Positions 1 to 7,767 of a stretch of DNA of 44,646 bases are shown here, in pieces (position 1 is the first letter of the stretch; each line of letters starts with the position of its first letter). The stretch is from an uncultured Selenomonadaceae bacterium (GTDB lineage Bacteria > Bacillota > Negativicutes > Selenomonadales > Selenomonadaceae). The translations under genes were made by a program, and so were the position numbers. The stretch is taken from positions 1 through 44,646 of the forward strand of contig CAJOGX010000021.1 in assembly GCA_905234175.1 (NCBI GenBank), in the 5' to 3' direction. The notes under the pieces are model-generated. The model was not told the DNA's origin and did no database searches. It was given only the letters and a program-made list of their open reading frames with translations.

Positions 1-51
1 CGCTTCGAGTTCGTCATTGATTTTCTTGACGTTTTCTTCTCTGCTTGCCAT
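1..51 (-). CDS. N-terminus of a small unknown protein (truncated by window edge)
   Basis: An ATG at 51 reads leftward for 17 codons to the window edge, beginning MASREENVKKINDELEA. A GGAGGC ribosome binding site lies about 7 bases upstream, and a near-consensus promoter at 89-116 precedes it, so this looks like the start of a real, separately transcribed gene. The visible residues are charged and helical with no signal peptide. I do not recognise the family; short N-termini of this kind also occur in leader-type small proteins, but too little is visible to decide. Confidence 0.6.
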   Translation of the reverse strand, partial: MASREENVKKINDELEA

Positions 52-88
52 TCAAAATGCCTCCAAACTTTTCAAAAATCTGGAAGAG

Positions 89-116
89 ATTGTAGCATAT
101 AGATATATATTGTCAA
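89..116 (-). promoter_or_regulatory. Sigma-70 type promoter of the left-edge gene
   Basis: Read on the minus strand, a perfect TTGACA (116-111) is followed after 16 bases by TACAAT (94-89), preceded by TGC (extended -10). The spacer is almost pure alternating AT. It sits in the 81-base gap after argD, so the left-edge gene has its own promoter. Confidence 0.75.
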
Positions 117-132
117 GCGCTTTCAAAAATTT

Positions 133-1335
133 TTATTCGCTGAGCACGGCGTCAAGAATGCTGGTAACTTCGTCGACGTGCTGGCGTTCGATAATCAGCG
201 GCGGGATAAACCTTAAAACGGAACCGGCAGTGCAGTTTATGATAGCGCCGCGCGTCATGCATTCGCTGACAATTTCTACGCCGGATTTTCTGGGCTTGCT
301 GAGCTGGAGACCGAGAATCAGACCTTCGCCGCGCACCTCGCTAATCTGGTCGGAATGTTTCTGCTGAAGTTCAACGAGTTTATCTTTGAAGTAGGCGCCA
401 ATTTCTTCGACGTGGCTCAAAAATTTTTCGGTGGGAACGGTATCAAGCACGACGTTAGCGGCGGCGCAGGCAAGCGGGTTGCCGCCGAAAGTTGTGCCGT
501 GGTCGCCTGGGTGGAGCGCCTGCGCAACTTTTTCAGTGCAGATAAAAGCGCCAACAGGAACGCCGCCAGCCAGCCCCTTCGCAAGCGTCACGATGTCGGG
601 CTTGACGCCGTATTTCTCGTAGGCGAAAAATTTCCCGCTGCGCCCAATGCCCGCCTGAATTTCGTCGAGAATCAGAAGCGCACCGTGTTTATCGCAGAGC
701 TCACGGACTTTTTTAAGGTAGTCATTTTCGGGCGGGAAGACGCCGCCTTCGCCCTGAATCGTCTCAAGCATGACGGCGCAGGTTTTATCGCTGATTTTAG
801 TTTCAAGCTCGGCGAGGTCGTTGTAGTGCACGTAGTCGAAACCGGCGGGCAGCGGCTCGAAGCCACGGTGATATTTCGGCTGGCCGGTAGCCGTCAAAGT
901 TGCGAGCGTCCTGCCGTGGAAACTGTCCCAGGCGGTTATGATTTGGGATTTGTCGGCGTCGAACTGGTGAGCGTACTTGCGGGCAACTTTGATAGCGCCT
1001 TCGTTCGCCTCCGCGCCGGAATTTCCGAAGAAAGCGCGGTCGAGTCCGCTGAGCTTGACGAGTTTGGCGGCGGCGGTTGCCTGCGGCTCGGTGTAGTACA
1101 GGTTAGACACGTGAATAATTTTCGCCGCCTGCCTGGAAATTGCGTCAACCAGCGGCTTGTAGTTGTAGCCCAGCACGTTGACGGCAATTCCTGCCAGAAA
1201 ATCTACGTAGCGCTTGCCGGTGAGGTCGTACAGGTAAGCGCCCTCGCCGCGTTCCAAAACGATTTTGTAGCGCCTGAAAACCGGCAGGTAACTGCTGGCG
1301 TCGCGTGCGAAGATCGGTGCCTGAATGTCAATCAA
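133..1335 (-). CDS. argD: Acetylornithine aminotransferase
   Basis: This PLP-dependent class III aminotransferase (400 aa, normal length) converts N-acetylglutamate semialdehyde to N-acetylornithine with glutamate as amino donor, in cytoplasmic arginine synthesis. Visible motifs are the cofactor-phosphate loop GNSGAEANEGA (about 104-114), the LILDEIQAG segment with Asp224 that pairs with the pyridine nitrogen, and TLAKGLAGG with Lys253 as the Schiff-base lysine. The start is TTG at 1335, chosen because AGGAGG lies 8-9 bases upstream and the family homology begins directly after it. It follows the radical SAM gene by 12 bases, whose stop lies next to its ribosome binding site. With argB and argJ further upstream on the same strand this is a split arginine cluster. 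Related ornithine/GABA aminotransferases are excluded mainly by context. Confidence 0.93.
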   Translation of the reverse strand: MIDIQAPIFARDASSYLPVFRRYKIVLERGEGAYLYDLTGKRYVDFLAGIAVNVLGYNYKPLVDAISRQAAKIIHVSNLYYTEPQATAAAKLVKLSGLDRAFFGNSGAEANEGAIKVARKYAHQFDADKSQIITAWDSFHGRTLATLTATGQPKYHRGFEPLPAGFDYVHYNDLAELETKISDKTCAVMLETIQGEGGVFPPENDYLKKVRELCDKHGALLILDEIQAGIGRSGKFFAYEKYGVKPDIVTLAKGLAGGVPVGAFICTEKVAQALHPGDHGTTFGGNPLACAAANVVLDTVPTEKFLSHVEEIGAYFKDKLVELQQKHSDQISEVRGEGLILGLQLSKPRKSGVEIVSECMTRGAIINCTAGSVLRFIPPLIIERQHVDEVTSILDAVLSE

Positions 1336-1347
1336 AATAATTTCCTC

Positions 1348-3180
1348 CTAGTTTTTGTCACGGGTAATCTGATAAAATTTCAAAACGTCACGGGCGGCGT
1401 CGGAATTTGCCGCTGAAATGTCCTCGTCGCTGAATTTGTTCTGCGCGATAATTTTTTTAGCGGCGTCGAAGTCAGCGGCGGGCAGTGCGTAAAACTTCCT
1501 GCGCCAGTCCTGCGCGAGGTCGCTGTACTTCTGCCGGTGGATAATCAGCGCTTCGGGCATCCAGAGTAAATCGTGGAAGTCGTCAAGCGTTTCGCCGAAA
1601 GCCGCCTCAAAAAATTTGGTGCCGCGTCCAACTTTGCCCTGCGTCGCGTTCAAAATCGCCTGCACCGCGCGAATGAATTTCCTGTTCCAGCGCGCGCCAA
1701 TGTATTCGCGGTTGCGGAAATATTTCGGGTCGGTAATCGGGTGGTACTTCATTGGGAAGCTGTAAATGCTGACGCCGAGCTCGTCGCACAGGTCAACGTT
1801 GATTCGCAGCCGGATATACAAATCGTCGGGCGCGTCTTCGTAGTTGTACAGAATGTAATTGGACAGGTCGTGAATGCCGTACTTCGCCGCCAGCCGGACA
1901 GCTCGTTCGTAAATTTCGCGCTGCTCAACGTGATCGAAGGCGATACGCATTGGGCGGAGATTAATTTCAGCGAGGCGCGCCATTTTTTCTTCGGTCAAAA
2001 GTCTGGCGTCGAGTCCCTGGTTAAAGTCAACGTAGCGGGCAACTTCGGAGCGGCGCAGGTACTTTTCAAAGAGCGGCGCGGCGGTTTCGTCGAAGTTCAA
2101 AATATCCTGTCGGGTGAAAATTTTACTGCGGGCAGCGTTGAAAGTTTCGGCAACTTTTTCCGGCAGACGCGTAGCGAGTTTGTCGTAGAGGCGCAGAATT
2201 TTCCTGACGTAAGCGCGGCCGTTGAAGCCAGCGCGAAGATTTTTGACAGCGACGGCGTATTCGTCGGGCGGCGTGAAAGTTGCGCCCTTAGCGAAGCCGC
2301 ACGCCTTGATTTCGTCGATAACTTCATCGAATCTGTCGGAGGCGAGAACGTTGTTATCGAGGAGCAGGAGATTTTTCTTAGCGCCGAATTTTTCTTCGGT
2401 GAGCTGGAGCTGAGCGCGAATGCTGACGAAATTTTTGTAGACGGGCTCAAGCGTCGTGACGGCGCAGAAACTGCACTTGCGAATACAGCCGCGCGTTGTG
2501 TAGCCGAAATAGGCGTCGGCGGCGGGGTAGCGGTAGTCGATTTCGTCAAGAATGGAATAATCCAGCGGCAGCGTGTCAATGATTTCGTGATTCGTGGCGT
2601 CGAGGTCGTTGGGCTTGTCGAGGAGGCCGGTATGCGGCGTGACGCCGGTTTCAGCCTGAATTGCGGCTGGCACGAGCGTAGCGGCGACTCCTCCGACGTA
2701 AATTTTACCGTCGTACGCCAGAAATTTTTTCGCAGAATTAATCGTGTCGATAGTTTTTTTCCACTCGAAGGTAAACAGCGTCGCCACGCAAATCACGTCG
2801 AACTTCGGGTAGTTTTTAACTTTGAAGCGGCGGTGCAGGTAGCGCAGATTCATTTCGCTTTGAGTGTCGCGCAGATTCGGAATGCCGTCGAAGATTGAGT
2901 TCCTGCCGGTTTTGATAAATTCGAGCAGTTCGGCGGCGCAGGGGCGGAAAGTTTCAGCGGGCGGCGAAAATTCAGCGAACAGGTTAATTTCTACCGGCGC
3001 GGCGCTGTCGTCGAAAAATTCCTCAAGCAGCAGCTGAGCGGCAAATTCGCGCAGGTCTCCCTTGAAAAACCGCACGTCGTCCCCGCAAATTTCGCGGTAG
3101 TACGTGGCGAGCTTCATTAAATTCATCGGCGGATATTTGTTCTGGTACGGCGGCTCCAACAGCAAAACGCGCCGCGTCAT
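1348..3180 (-). CDS. Radical SAM protein with degenerate B12-binding-like N-terminus
   Basis: A 610-aa protein. The first ~200 residues (VLLLEPPYQNKYPPMNL start) resemble the Rossmann-like N-domain seen in B12-dependent radical SAM enzymes, but I see no cobalamin DxHxxG motif. The CxxxCxxC motif that holds the 4Fe-4S/SAM cluster is at Cys232, Cys236 and Cys239 (RGCIRKCSFC), followed by a TIM-barrel-like region and a long C-terminal part without extra cysteine clusters. The substrate is unknown. Its ATG (3180) overlaps by four bases (ATGA) the stop of the displaced reading frame of the upstream HSP90-like ATPase, so the two are probably translationally coupled and work together. It precedes argD by 12 bases. 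Confidence 0.85.
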   Translation of the reverse strand: MTRRVLLLEPPYQNKYPPMNLMKLATYYREICGDDVRFFKGDLREFAAQLLLEEFFDDSAAPVEINLFAEFSPPAETFRPCAAELLEFIKTGRNSIFDGIPNLRDTQSEMNLRYLHRRFKVKNYPKFDVICVATLFTFEWKKTIDTINSAKKFLAYDGKIYVGGVAATLVPAAIQAETGVTPHTGLLDKPNDLDATNHEIIDTLPLDYSILDEIDYRYPAADAYFGYTTRGCIRKCSFCAVTTLEPVYKNFVSIRAQLQLTEEKFGAKKNLLLLDNNVLASDRFDEVIDEIKACGFAKGATFTPPDEYAVAVKNLRAGFNGRAYVRKILRLYDKLATRLPEKVAETFNAARSKIFTRQDILNFDETAAPLFEKYLRRSEVARYVDFNQGLDARLLTEEKMARLAEINLRPMRIAFDHVEQREIYERAVRLAAKYGIHDLSNYILYNYEDAPDDLYIRLRINVDLCDELGVSIYSFPMKYHPITDPKYFRNREYIGARWNRKFIRAVQAILNATQGKVGRGTKFFEAAFGETLDDFHDLLWMPEALIIHRQKYSDLAQDWRRKFYALPAADFDAAKKIIAQNKFSDEDISAANSDAARDVLKFYQITRDKN

Positions 3181-3342
3181 CTGAGCGCCTCAAGAATTTT
3201 CTTAAGGATAAGTTCGCGCGTTCCGGCGTCGGTGCCTTCGCAAACCGCGTCGAGAATTTTTGCCGCGAAGTCTTTCTTGGTATCGCCGTTTGAATCAATT
3301 CGCGCAGAGATTTCGGAAAGTATACCGTCGATACGCGAATGG
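3177..3342 (-). other. Displaced C-terminal reading frame of the HSP90-like ATPase
   Basis: Downstream of the C10 tract (minus-strand sense), the frame used by the 460-aa product gives 15 unrelated codons and stops at 3295. A different frame remains open from the tract to a TGA at 3177-3179, encoding about 53 residues including RIDGILSEISARIDSNG and ending LILKKILEALR. It has normal codon use and ends in an ATGA overlap with the radical SAM start, which shows that it is the native C-terminus. Nine or twelve C's instead of ten would join the two parts. Confidence 0.75.
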
Positions 3343-4677
3343 GGGGGGGGCGATACGCTTGTTTGATATAGTAATTTCGTCCGTGTCTCTAGTCAGATAT
3401 AAAATGACGCGGGACAAATTGTCGCTGGATTTTTTGCGAGCCTCAGAAATTTCGTTATGAATATTGCATTGAGCCTGCTTAGCCTTATCGCCCGCCTCAA
3501 TCAGCTTGAACTTCGCGCGGATAATATTTTCAACGGACTTGCCGCCGTCGACTGGGAAGGCGTCAAGCGCGTCGCGGTAGTCGCGGATTTTTTTCTTAGC
3601 GCTGTTGATATCGGAGGCGCCGTGGTAGAGCCGGTACAGCTCAGTAAAATATTCGCGCAGATTTTCTTCAAAAGCCGTCCGCTCTTTGTTGGGAACGAAG
3701 TAGTCGCGCTGGGAATTGGGAATAAGCTGGCTGTTGACTGCGAAAACTTCACCGACGAAATAGTACGTGCCGCGAACTTCTTTGAAAAATCCCTGCAGCG
3801 CAGTTTCGTCGCCGATTTGGATATTGCCCTTGCGGAGTCTGAGCCCGCGCGAATCAATATCGCTCTTGATTTGCCCTTTGAAGCCGGTAAGACCAATCCA
3901 GCTCCACGCCAGCAGATTCTTTCCGTCGTAGAAATTTTTGAAGCTCACGTCGAAGAGTTCATCGCGGAAACCGCGCGTCGAAATAATATTTGTGTAGCCC
4001 TTGAAAATCTGCGTGCCGTTTACGGTAATCTGGTACTCGTCGATTTTGTGACCGAGACTTTCAGCGTGGGCGCGGATTTTATCTGCGAAGGTAAATTCAG
4101 CGCTGTAGGGAACGGGCGCCACGAACGACAGGTATTTGATAATTCCTTCCGCGTCGAGGAGCTCAGCGGTTTTGACGCCGAAAAGTTCAACCTTGAAGCC
4201 GTGAGAATTAACGTCAACGCTGCTTTTGCTGAAAGCTGTAACCTTGCTCAGCATGTCATAAGCCGAAACTTTTGAGCCGACGTAAAAATTCTCCTGAAGT
4301 TTCGCCGCGTCAAAGTACATTGAATTGGCGATATTTTCACCTTTGGCGGTTGCAGTAAAAATCAGTTTGTCGCAGTAAGCCAGACCGCAAAGTTTTCCAA
4401 TGCCACGAAATCCCTTGTCGACAGCCGAAGATTTTTCCGACTGCGCGATATTTCGGAGAGTTTCTTTGAAATCTGCCGCCGGAATACCGCAGCCGTTGTC
4501 CGCAATGCAAATGTAGCCGTCGTTCGCGTTGAGGATAATCGAAATGGAGCCGCCGCCAGCTTTGTCGATAGCGTCGCAGGAATTTTGAACGTATTCGCGG
4601 AAGATTGTGCGGGCGTCCTGATACATGCCGGTTGTGAGAATCTCGATAAGGTTGACGCCAATGTTAATGTCTGCCAT
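3295..4677 (-). CDS. HSP90-like GHKL ATPase, frameshifted near its C-terminus
   Basis: The 460-aa reading frame starts at ATG 4677 (AAAGGAA ribosome binding site). The N-terminus is an HSP90/MutL/gyrase-type ATP-binding fold: EYVQNSCDAID (Glu28, Asn32) is the N-box with the Mg-binding Asn, DNGCGIP (Asp60) the G1 box contacting adenine, and GFRGIGKL (about 89-96) the glycine lid. The middle region resembles the HtpG middle domain in layout, but the protein is much shorter than HtpG (about 620 aa), so it is a stand-alone HSP90-like ATPase of unknown target. The reading frame is lost at the ten-base homopolymer 3341-3350; the true end is probably 3177. It follows argB by 12 bases. Coupling to the radical SAM gene suggests a chaperone-like or energising role for that enzyme, which is inference. 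Confidence 0.8.
   Translation of the reverse strand: MADINIGVNLIEILTTGMYQDARTIFREYVQNSCDAIDKAGGGSISIILNANDGYICIADNGCGIPAADFKETLRNIAQSEKSSAVDKGFRGIGKLCGLAYCDKLIFTATAKGENIANSMYFDAAKLQENFYVGSKVSAYDMLSKVTAFSKSSVDVNSHGFKVELFGVKTAELLDAEGIIKYLSFVAPVPYSAEFTFADKIRAHAESLGHKIDEYQITVNGTQIFKGYTNIISTRGFRDELFDVSFKNFYDGKNLLAWSWIGLTGFKGQIKSDIDSRGLRLRKGNIQIGDETALQGFFKEVRGTYYFVGEVFAVNSQLIPNSQRDYFVPNKERTAFEENLREYFTELYRLYHGASDINSAKKKIRDYRDALDAFPVDGGKSVENIIRAKFKLIEAGDKAKQAQCNIHNEISEARKKSSDNLSRVILYLTRDTDEITISNKRIAPPPFAYRRYTFRNLCAN
3341..3350. repeat. Ten-base G homopolymer inside a coding sequence
   Basis: There are ten consecutive G's on the plus strand (C's in the sense of the gene). The tract sits at the point where the HSP90-like ATPase loses its reading frame. 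Tracts of this length slip readily in replication and are typical of phase-variable genes; they are also a common site of sequencing error. The sequence alone cannot separate the two. Confidence 0.95.
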
Positions 4678-4689
4678 GAAATTTCCTTT

Positions 4690-5694
4690 CTATTCGACCT
4701 GGGTGCCGATACCGGCGGCGGTGAAAAGTTCCAGAATGATTGAGTGCGGGAGCCTGCCGTCGATAATGTGAGCTTTACCGGCGCCGTTCTGCAAAGCACG
4801 CAGACACGCCTCAACCTTGGGAATCATGCCGCCAGCGATAACGCCGGTTTTGATAAATTCGCGCGCCTCGGCAGCGGTCAGCGTGGAAAGGAAGGTGGTT
4901 TTATCGTTGAAATTTTTGTAGACGCCTTCGGTATCAGTGAGCAGGAGAAGTTTTTCCGCCTTGAGCGCACCGGCAATATCCGCCGCCACGTAGTCCGCGT
5001 TGATATTGTAACTTTCGCCGTCCTCGCCGACGCCTATTGGCGCGATAACCGGCACGTAGCCGCCCGCGATTAAATCTTCGAGAATGCGGCTGTTAATCTT
5101 TTTCGTCTTGCCGACGTAGCCGATGTCGACTTTAGTTTTTTCGCCCTGTTCGTAGACGGTGGCGAGTTTTTTTTCAGCGCGAATCAAATCCGCGTCCTTG
5201 CCGCTGAGGCCGACCGCGCGAACGCCGCGACGATTTAAAAGCGTTACGATTTCGGAATTAATTTTGCCGTCGAGCACCATTTCAGCAATTTCAACGGTTT
5301 CTTCGTCGGTTACGCGGAGCCCGCTGACAAATTCAGTCTGCTTGCCGAGCTTTTTGAGGAAGCCGGTAATTTCGGGGCCGCCGCCGTGGACGATAACGAC
5401 GTTAATGCCGGTGTACTTCATCAGCGCGACGTCCTGCATAACTTTTTCCTTGAGCGCGTCATTGACCATAGCGTTGCCGCCGTACTTGACGACGACGGTT
5501 TTGCCGTAGAACTGCTGGATATAGGGCAGCGCCTCGACTAAAACTTCCGCCTTGTCGGACGCGGTGAGATTTTCAGCGGGCGCGGTAAACTTTTTGGTCA
5601 TGCGAACAAGGTCTTCGGCGGTGGCGTTGTCAAAGTCGACGTTGGGGAAAATTTTCTGGAGCAGCAGGCGCGTTATTTCCTCTTCATTCAGCAT
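4690..5694 (-). CDS. argB: Acetylglutamate kinase
   Basis: This amino acid kinase family enzyme phosphorylates N-acetylglutamate with ATP, the second step of arginine synthesis and usual site of arginine feedback. The protein is 334 aa. KYGGNAM (about 69-75) is the phosphate-binding lysine motif, VHGGGPEI the substrate glycine loop, and the C-terminal half carries the ATP-site region ending IIDGRLPHSIILELFT. There is an extra ~45-residue N-terminus (LNEEEITRLLLQKIFPN onward) before the usual start near NLTASDKAEVL; an N-terminal helix is typical of arginine-sensitive hexameric forms, but this one is longer and I cannot say whether it is regulatory. ATG 5694 is preceded by AAGGAGG and overlaps the recT stop by 11 bases. 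Confidence 0.93.
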   Translation of the reverse strand: MLNEEEITRLLLQKIFPNVDFDNATAEDLVRMTKKFTAPAENLTASDKAEVLVEALPYIQQFYGKTVVVKYGGNAMVNDALKEKVMQDVALMKYTGINVVIVHGGGPEITGFLKKLGKQTEFVSGLRVTDEETVEIAEMVLDGKINSEIVTLLNRRGVRAVGLSGKDADLIRAEKKLATVYEQGEKTKVDIGYVGKTKKINSRILEDLIAGGYVPVIAPIGVGEDGESYNINADYVAADIAGALKAEKLLLLTDTEGVYKNFNDKTTFLSTLTAAEAREFIKTGVIAGGMIPKVEACLRALQNGAGKAHIIDGRLPHSIILELFTAAGIGTQVE

Positions 5695-6514
5695 TGGGAT
5701 TGGGTTCCTCCTTATCTGGCTCGTCGTCGGGCGTCAGGTTGTTAAACTCTGCGAAAGTTGAAGCCTGTTCCTCGTCGAAGGGCACAGTTTTTTCTTCGCC
5801 GTCGGGCTCGTTGTCCACGTAGCGGAAACCTTCCTCGGTGATAACAGCCTGGTCAGCCTGAATCGCAGTCGTCAAATCGCGCTGGTCGATAGAAATCACG
5901 GCGTAGGTGTTAAGCAGCCGCTTGAGCACGGTTTTCTTAGCCATAGCGCCGAAGTTGAGCGACCAGACGGAACTTTTCTTGCCGTTCTTGATGTCGTAGG
6001 CGTAGCTCTGCGAATATTTTTTGGCGTGCTCGTCAATTTCCTCGCAGGTCATGTACAGCGCCTTCCTGAAGCCGTTGAGAAGCTCCATGTAAGCGATGTA
6101 GCCAACGATTGTATCAGAAATTTTTTCGCCGCGAATAACCTCGCCGGTGACGAAATCAATTTCCTTAATCTGCCCTTCGCATACGGCGCCGGCGTTCAGC
6201 GTGAGATATTGGTTTGTGCGCATTGCCAGCTGAATCAGACCTTTATAACCAATCTGGAACTGCGCGACGCCCTTGTACGGCACGATATATGCGAAGCCGA
6301 GCGAAGGATTTATCGGCAGCTTGAGCGCGGCGGCGATACCTGCGGCGCCCATAATCGAATTGTAGTTGCATTCCTGCAGGCGAGAGTTCGAGCGGTAAAT
6401 CGCGTACACCGACGAGACGAAAGACGCCGCTGACTGGTCGAGCAGTTCCTCGAAGCGCCGCTTGACTGCTGGGCTGTTTATCAATTTTTGAAAAGTTGAA
6501 TCGTCCTGTTTCAA
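5684..6514 (-). CDS. recT: RecT-family single-strand annealing protein
   Basis: A 276-aa member of the RecT/Redbeta family, which binds single-stranded DNA and anneals complementary strands. Family features are the conserved core MGAAGIAAALKLPINPSLGFAYIVPYKG (about 56-83; cited as start MGAAGIAAALKLP and end FAYIVPYKG), QIGYKGLIQLAMRT, and the C-terminal SLNFGAMAKKTVLKRLL segment. The last ~35 residues are strongly acidic (DDEPDKEEPNPNAE), a tail type common in such proteins. RecT genes normally sit in prophages beside an exonuclease (recE, yqaJ); none is here. Instead the gene lies between argJ (13-base gap) and argB (11-base overlap), so it appears domesticated and co-expressed with arginine synthesis. 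Confidence 0.88.
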   Translation of the reverse strand: MKQDDSTFQKLINSPAVKRRFEELLDQSAASFVSSVYAIYRSNSRLQECNYNSIMGAAGIAAALKLPINPSLGFAYIVPYKGVAQFQIGYKGLIQLAMRTNQYLTLNAGAVCEGQIKEIDFVTGEVIRGEKISDTIVGYIAYMELLNGFRKALYMTCEEIDEHAKKYSQSYAYDIKNGKKSSVWSLNFGAMAKKTVLKRLLNTYAVISIDQRDLTTAIQADQAVITEEGFRYVDNEPDGEEKTVPFDEEQASTFAEFNNLTPDDEPDKEEPNPNAE

Positions 6515-6527
6515 TTAAATTTCCCCC

Positions 6528-7739
6528 TCAGGTATGATATTCGCCGTTGATTTTTACGTAGCCGTAAGAAAAATCGCACGTCCAGACGGTGGCCTCCGCC
6601 GCGCCGAGCCCCAGCTCAATATCCACAGTAATATCTTTCGCCGCCATGATATTTTTCATAGCCGCCGCGTCATACTGCACACCGACGCCGTTTTCGTAGA
6701 CGGGAATGCCGCCGAATTTTATGGCAGTTTTATCGGGGTGAATGTTGACGCCGGAATAGCCGACCGCGCAAATTGTGCGCCCCCAGTTGGGATCTTCGCC
6801 AAAGAACGCGGTTTTGACGAGCGGAGAATTGGCAACGCTCATGGCAACTTTTTTGGCGTCAGCGAAGTTGTGGGCGCCGTGAACGTTAATCGTAATAAAT
6901 TTGGTAGCGCCTTCGCCGTCCGCCGCAATGCGTTTAGCGAGTTCGGTGCACATTTCCTCAAGCGCCGCGTAGAACTTCACGTAGTCCGCATTTTTTTCAG
7001 TGATTTTAGCGTTACCAGCCGCGCCGTTCGCCAGCACGATAACCATATCGTTGGTCGAAGTGTCGCTGTCGACTGTTACCATGTTGAACGTGACCTGCGT
7101 AATTTCACTGAGCGCCTCCTGCAGAAGTTTCCTGTCAATATCAACGTCGGTGGTGATAAAGCAGAGCATGGTTGCCATGTTGGGCATAATCATACCGGAG
7201 CCCTTGGCGATAGCGCCGAGCCGGACTTCCCTGCCGCCAATTTCAATTTCAGTCGCGCAGGCCTTGCTGTAAGTGTCGGTGGTGATAATCGCGTTGCCGG
7301 CGTTGACGCTGCCTTCGCGGGAAAGTTCTTTGACGGCGGCCTTGATACCGGCTTCCATTTTGTCCATTGGCAGATTGATACCGATGATACCGGTGGAGGC
7401 AACGATAACGTCATTGGCGTGGCAGTGCAATTCGGCGGCGGCGACTTCAGCCATTTTTTCAGCGTCGCGCAAGCCCTGTTCGCCGGTGCAGGCATTAGCG
7501 CAGCCAGCGTTGGCAACTACGGCGTGAGCGGTGCCGGTTTCCACGACGACTTTGCTTACGCGTACCGGCGCGGCGGCAACTAAATTCTGCGTGAATACGC
7601 CAGCCACGGCGGCTTCCTTTTCGGTGTAGATAACTGCTACGTCGAGGTTACCGCTTTTTTTGATACCTGCGCGAACACCGGCGGCGGTAAAGCCGAGCGG
7701 GTAGACGACGCCTGCGGATTTGTGTTTGTCACTGAACAT
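6528..7739 (-). CDS. argJ: Bifunctional glutamate N-acetyltransferase / amino-acid acetyltransferase
   Basis: ArgJ transfers acetyl from N-acetylornithine to glutamate, closing the acetyl cycle of arginine synthesis. The family precursor cleaves itself before a threonine that becomes the catalytic nucleophile; the motif KGSGMIMPNMATML is present with Thr190. Counted from ATG 7739 the protein is 403 aa, normal for the family. I chose this start over an upstream in-frame ATG at 7799 because the latter lies inside the preceding gene and AAGGAAG stands 9 bases before 7739. The upstream LptD-like gene ends 28 bases before. argC is not in the window. Confidence 0.93.
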   Translation of the reverse strand: MFSDKHKSAGVVYPLGFTAAGVRAGIKKSGNLDVAVIYTEKEAAVAGVFTQNLVAAAPVRVSKVVVETGTAHAVVANAGCANACTGEQGLRDAEKMAEVAAAELHCHANDVIVASTGIIGINLPMDKMEAGIKAAVKELSREGSVNAGNAIITTDTYSKACATEIEIGGREVRLGAIAKGSGMIMPNMATMLCFITTDVDIDRKLLQEALSEITQVTFNMVTVDSDTSTNDMVIVLANGAAGNAKITEKNADYVKFYAALEEMCTELAKRIAADGEGATKFITINVHGAHNFADAKKVAMSVANSPLVKTAFFGEDPNWGRTICAVGYSGVNIHPDKTAIKFGGIPVYENGVGVQYDAAAMKNIMAAKDITVDIELGLGAAEATVWTCDFSYGYVKINGEYHT

Positions 7740-7767
7740 AAATAAAAACTTCCTTTCGGTTAAAAAA

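Noticed and set aside
355-1416. Long plus-strand open frame (353 codons) across argD
   Set aside because: It is antisense to a clear argD with catalytic motifs; its product shows no family features. Long antisense frames are frequent here because of the codon bias.
1573-2898. Plus-strand open frame of 441 codons across the radical SAM gene
   Set aside because: Antisense shadow: the minus-strand frame has the CxxxCxxC motif and a proper start; this one has low-complexity Val/Phe/Glu content.
3023-3298. Minus-strand frame of 91 codons between the ATPase and the radical SAM gene
   Set aside because: It overlaps the radical SAM gene in another frame and lacks a ribosome binding site. The frame that ends at 3177 has the better coding character.
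5684-6514. recT as part of a prophage
   Set aside because: No integrase, repressor, exonuclease or structural gene lies near; flanks are housekeeping genes with tight spacing.
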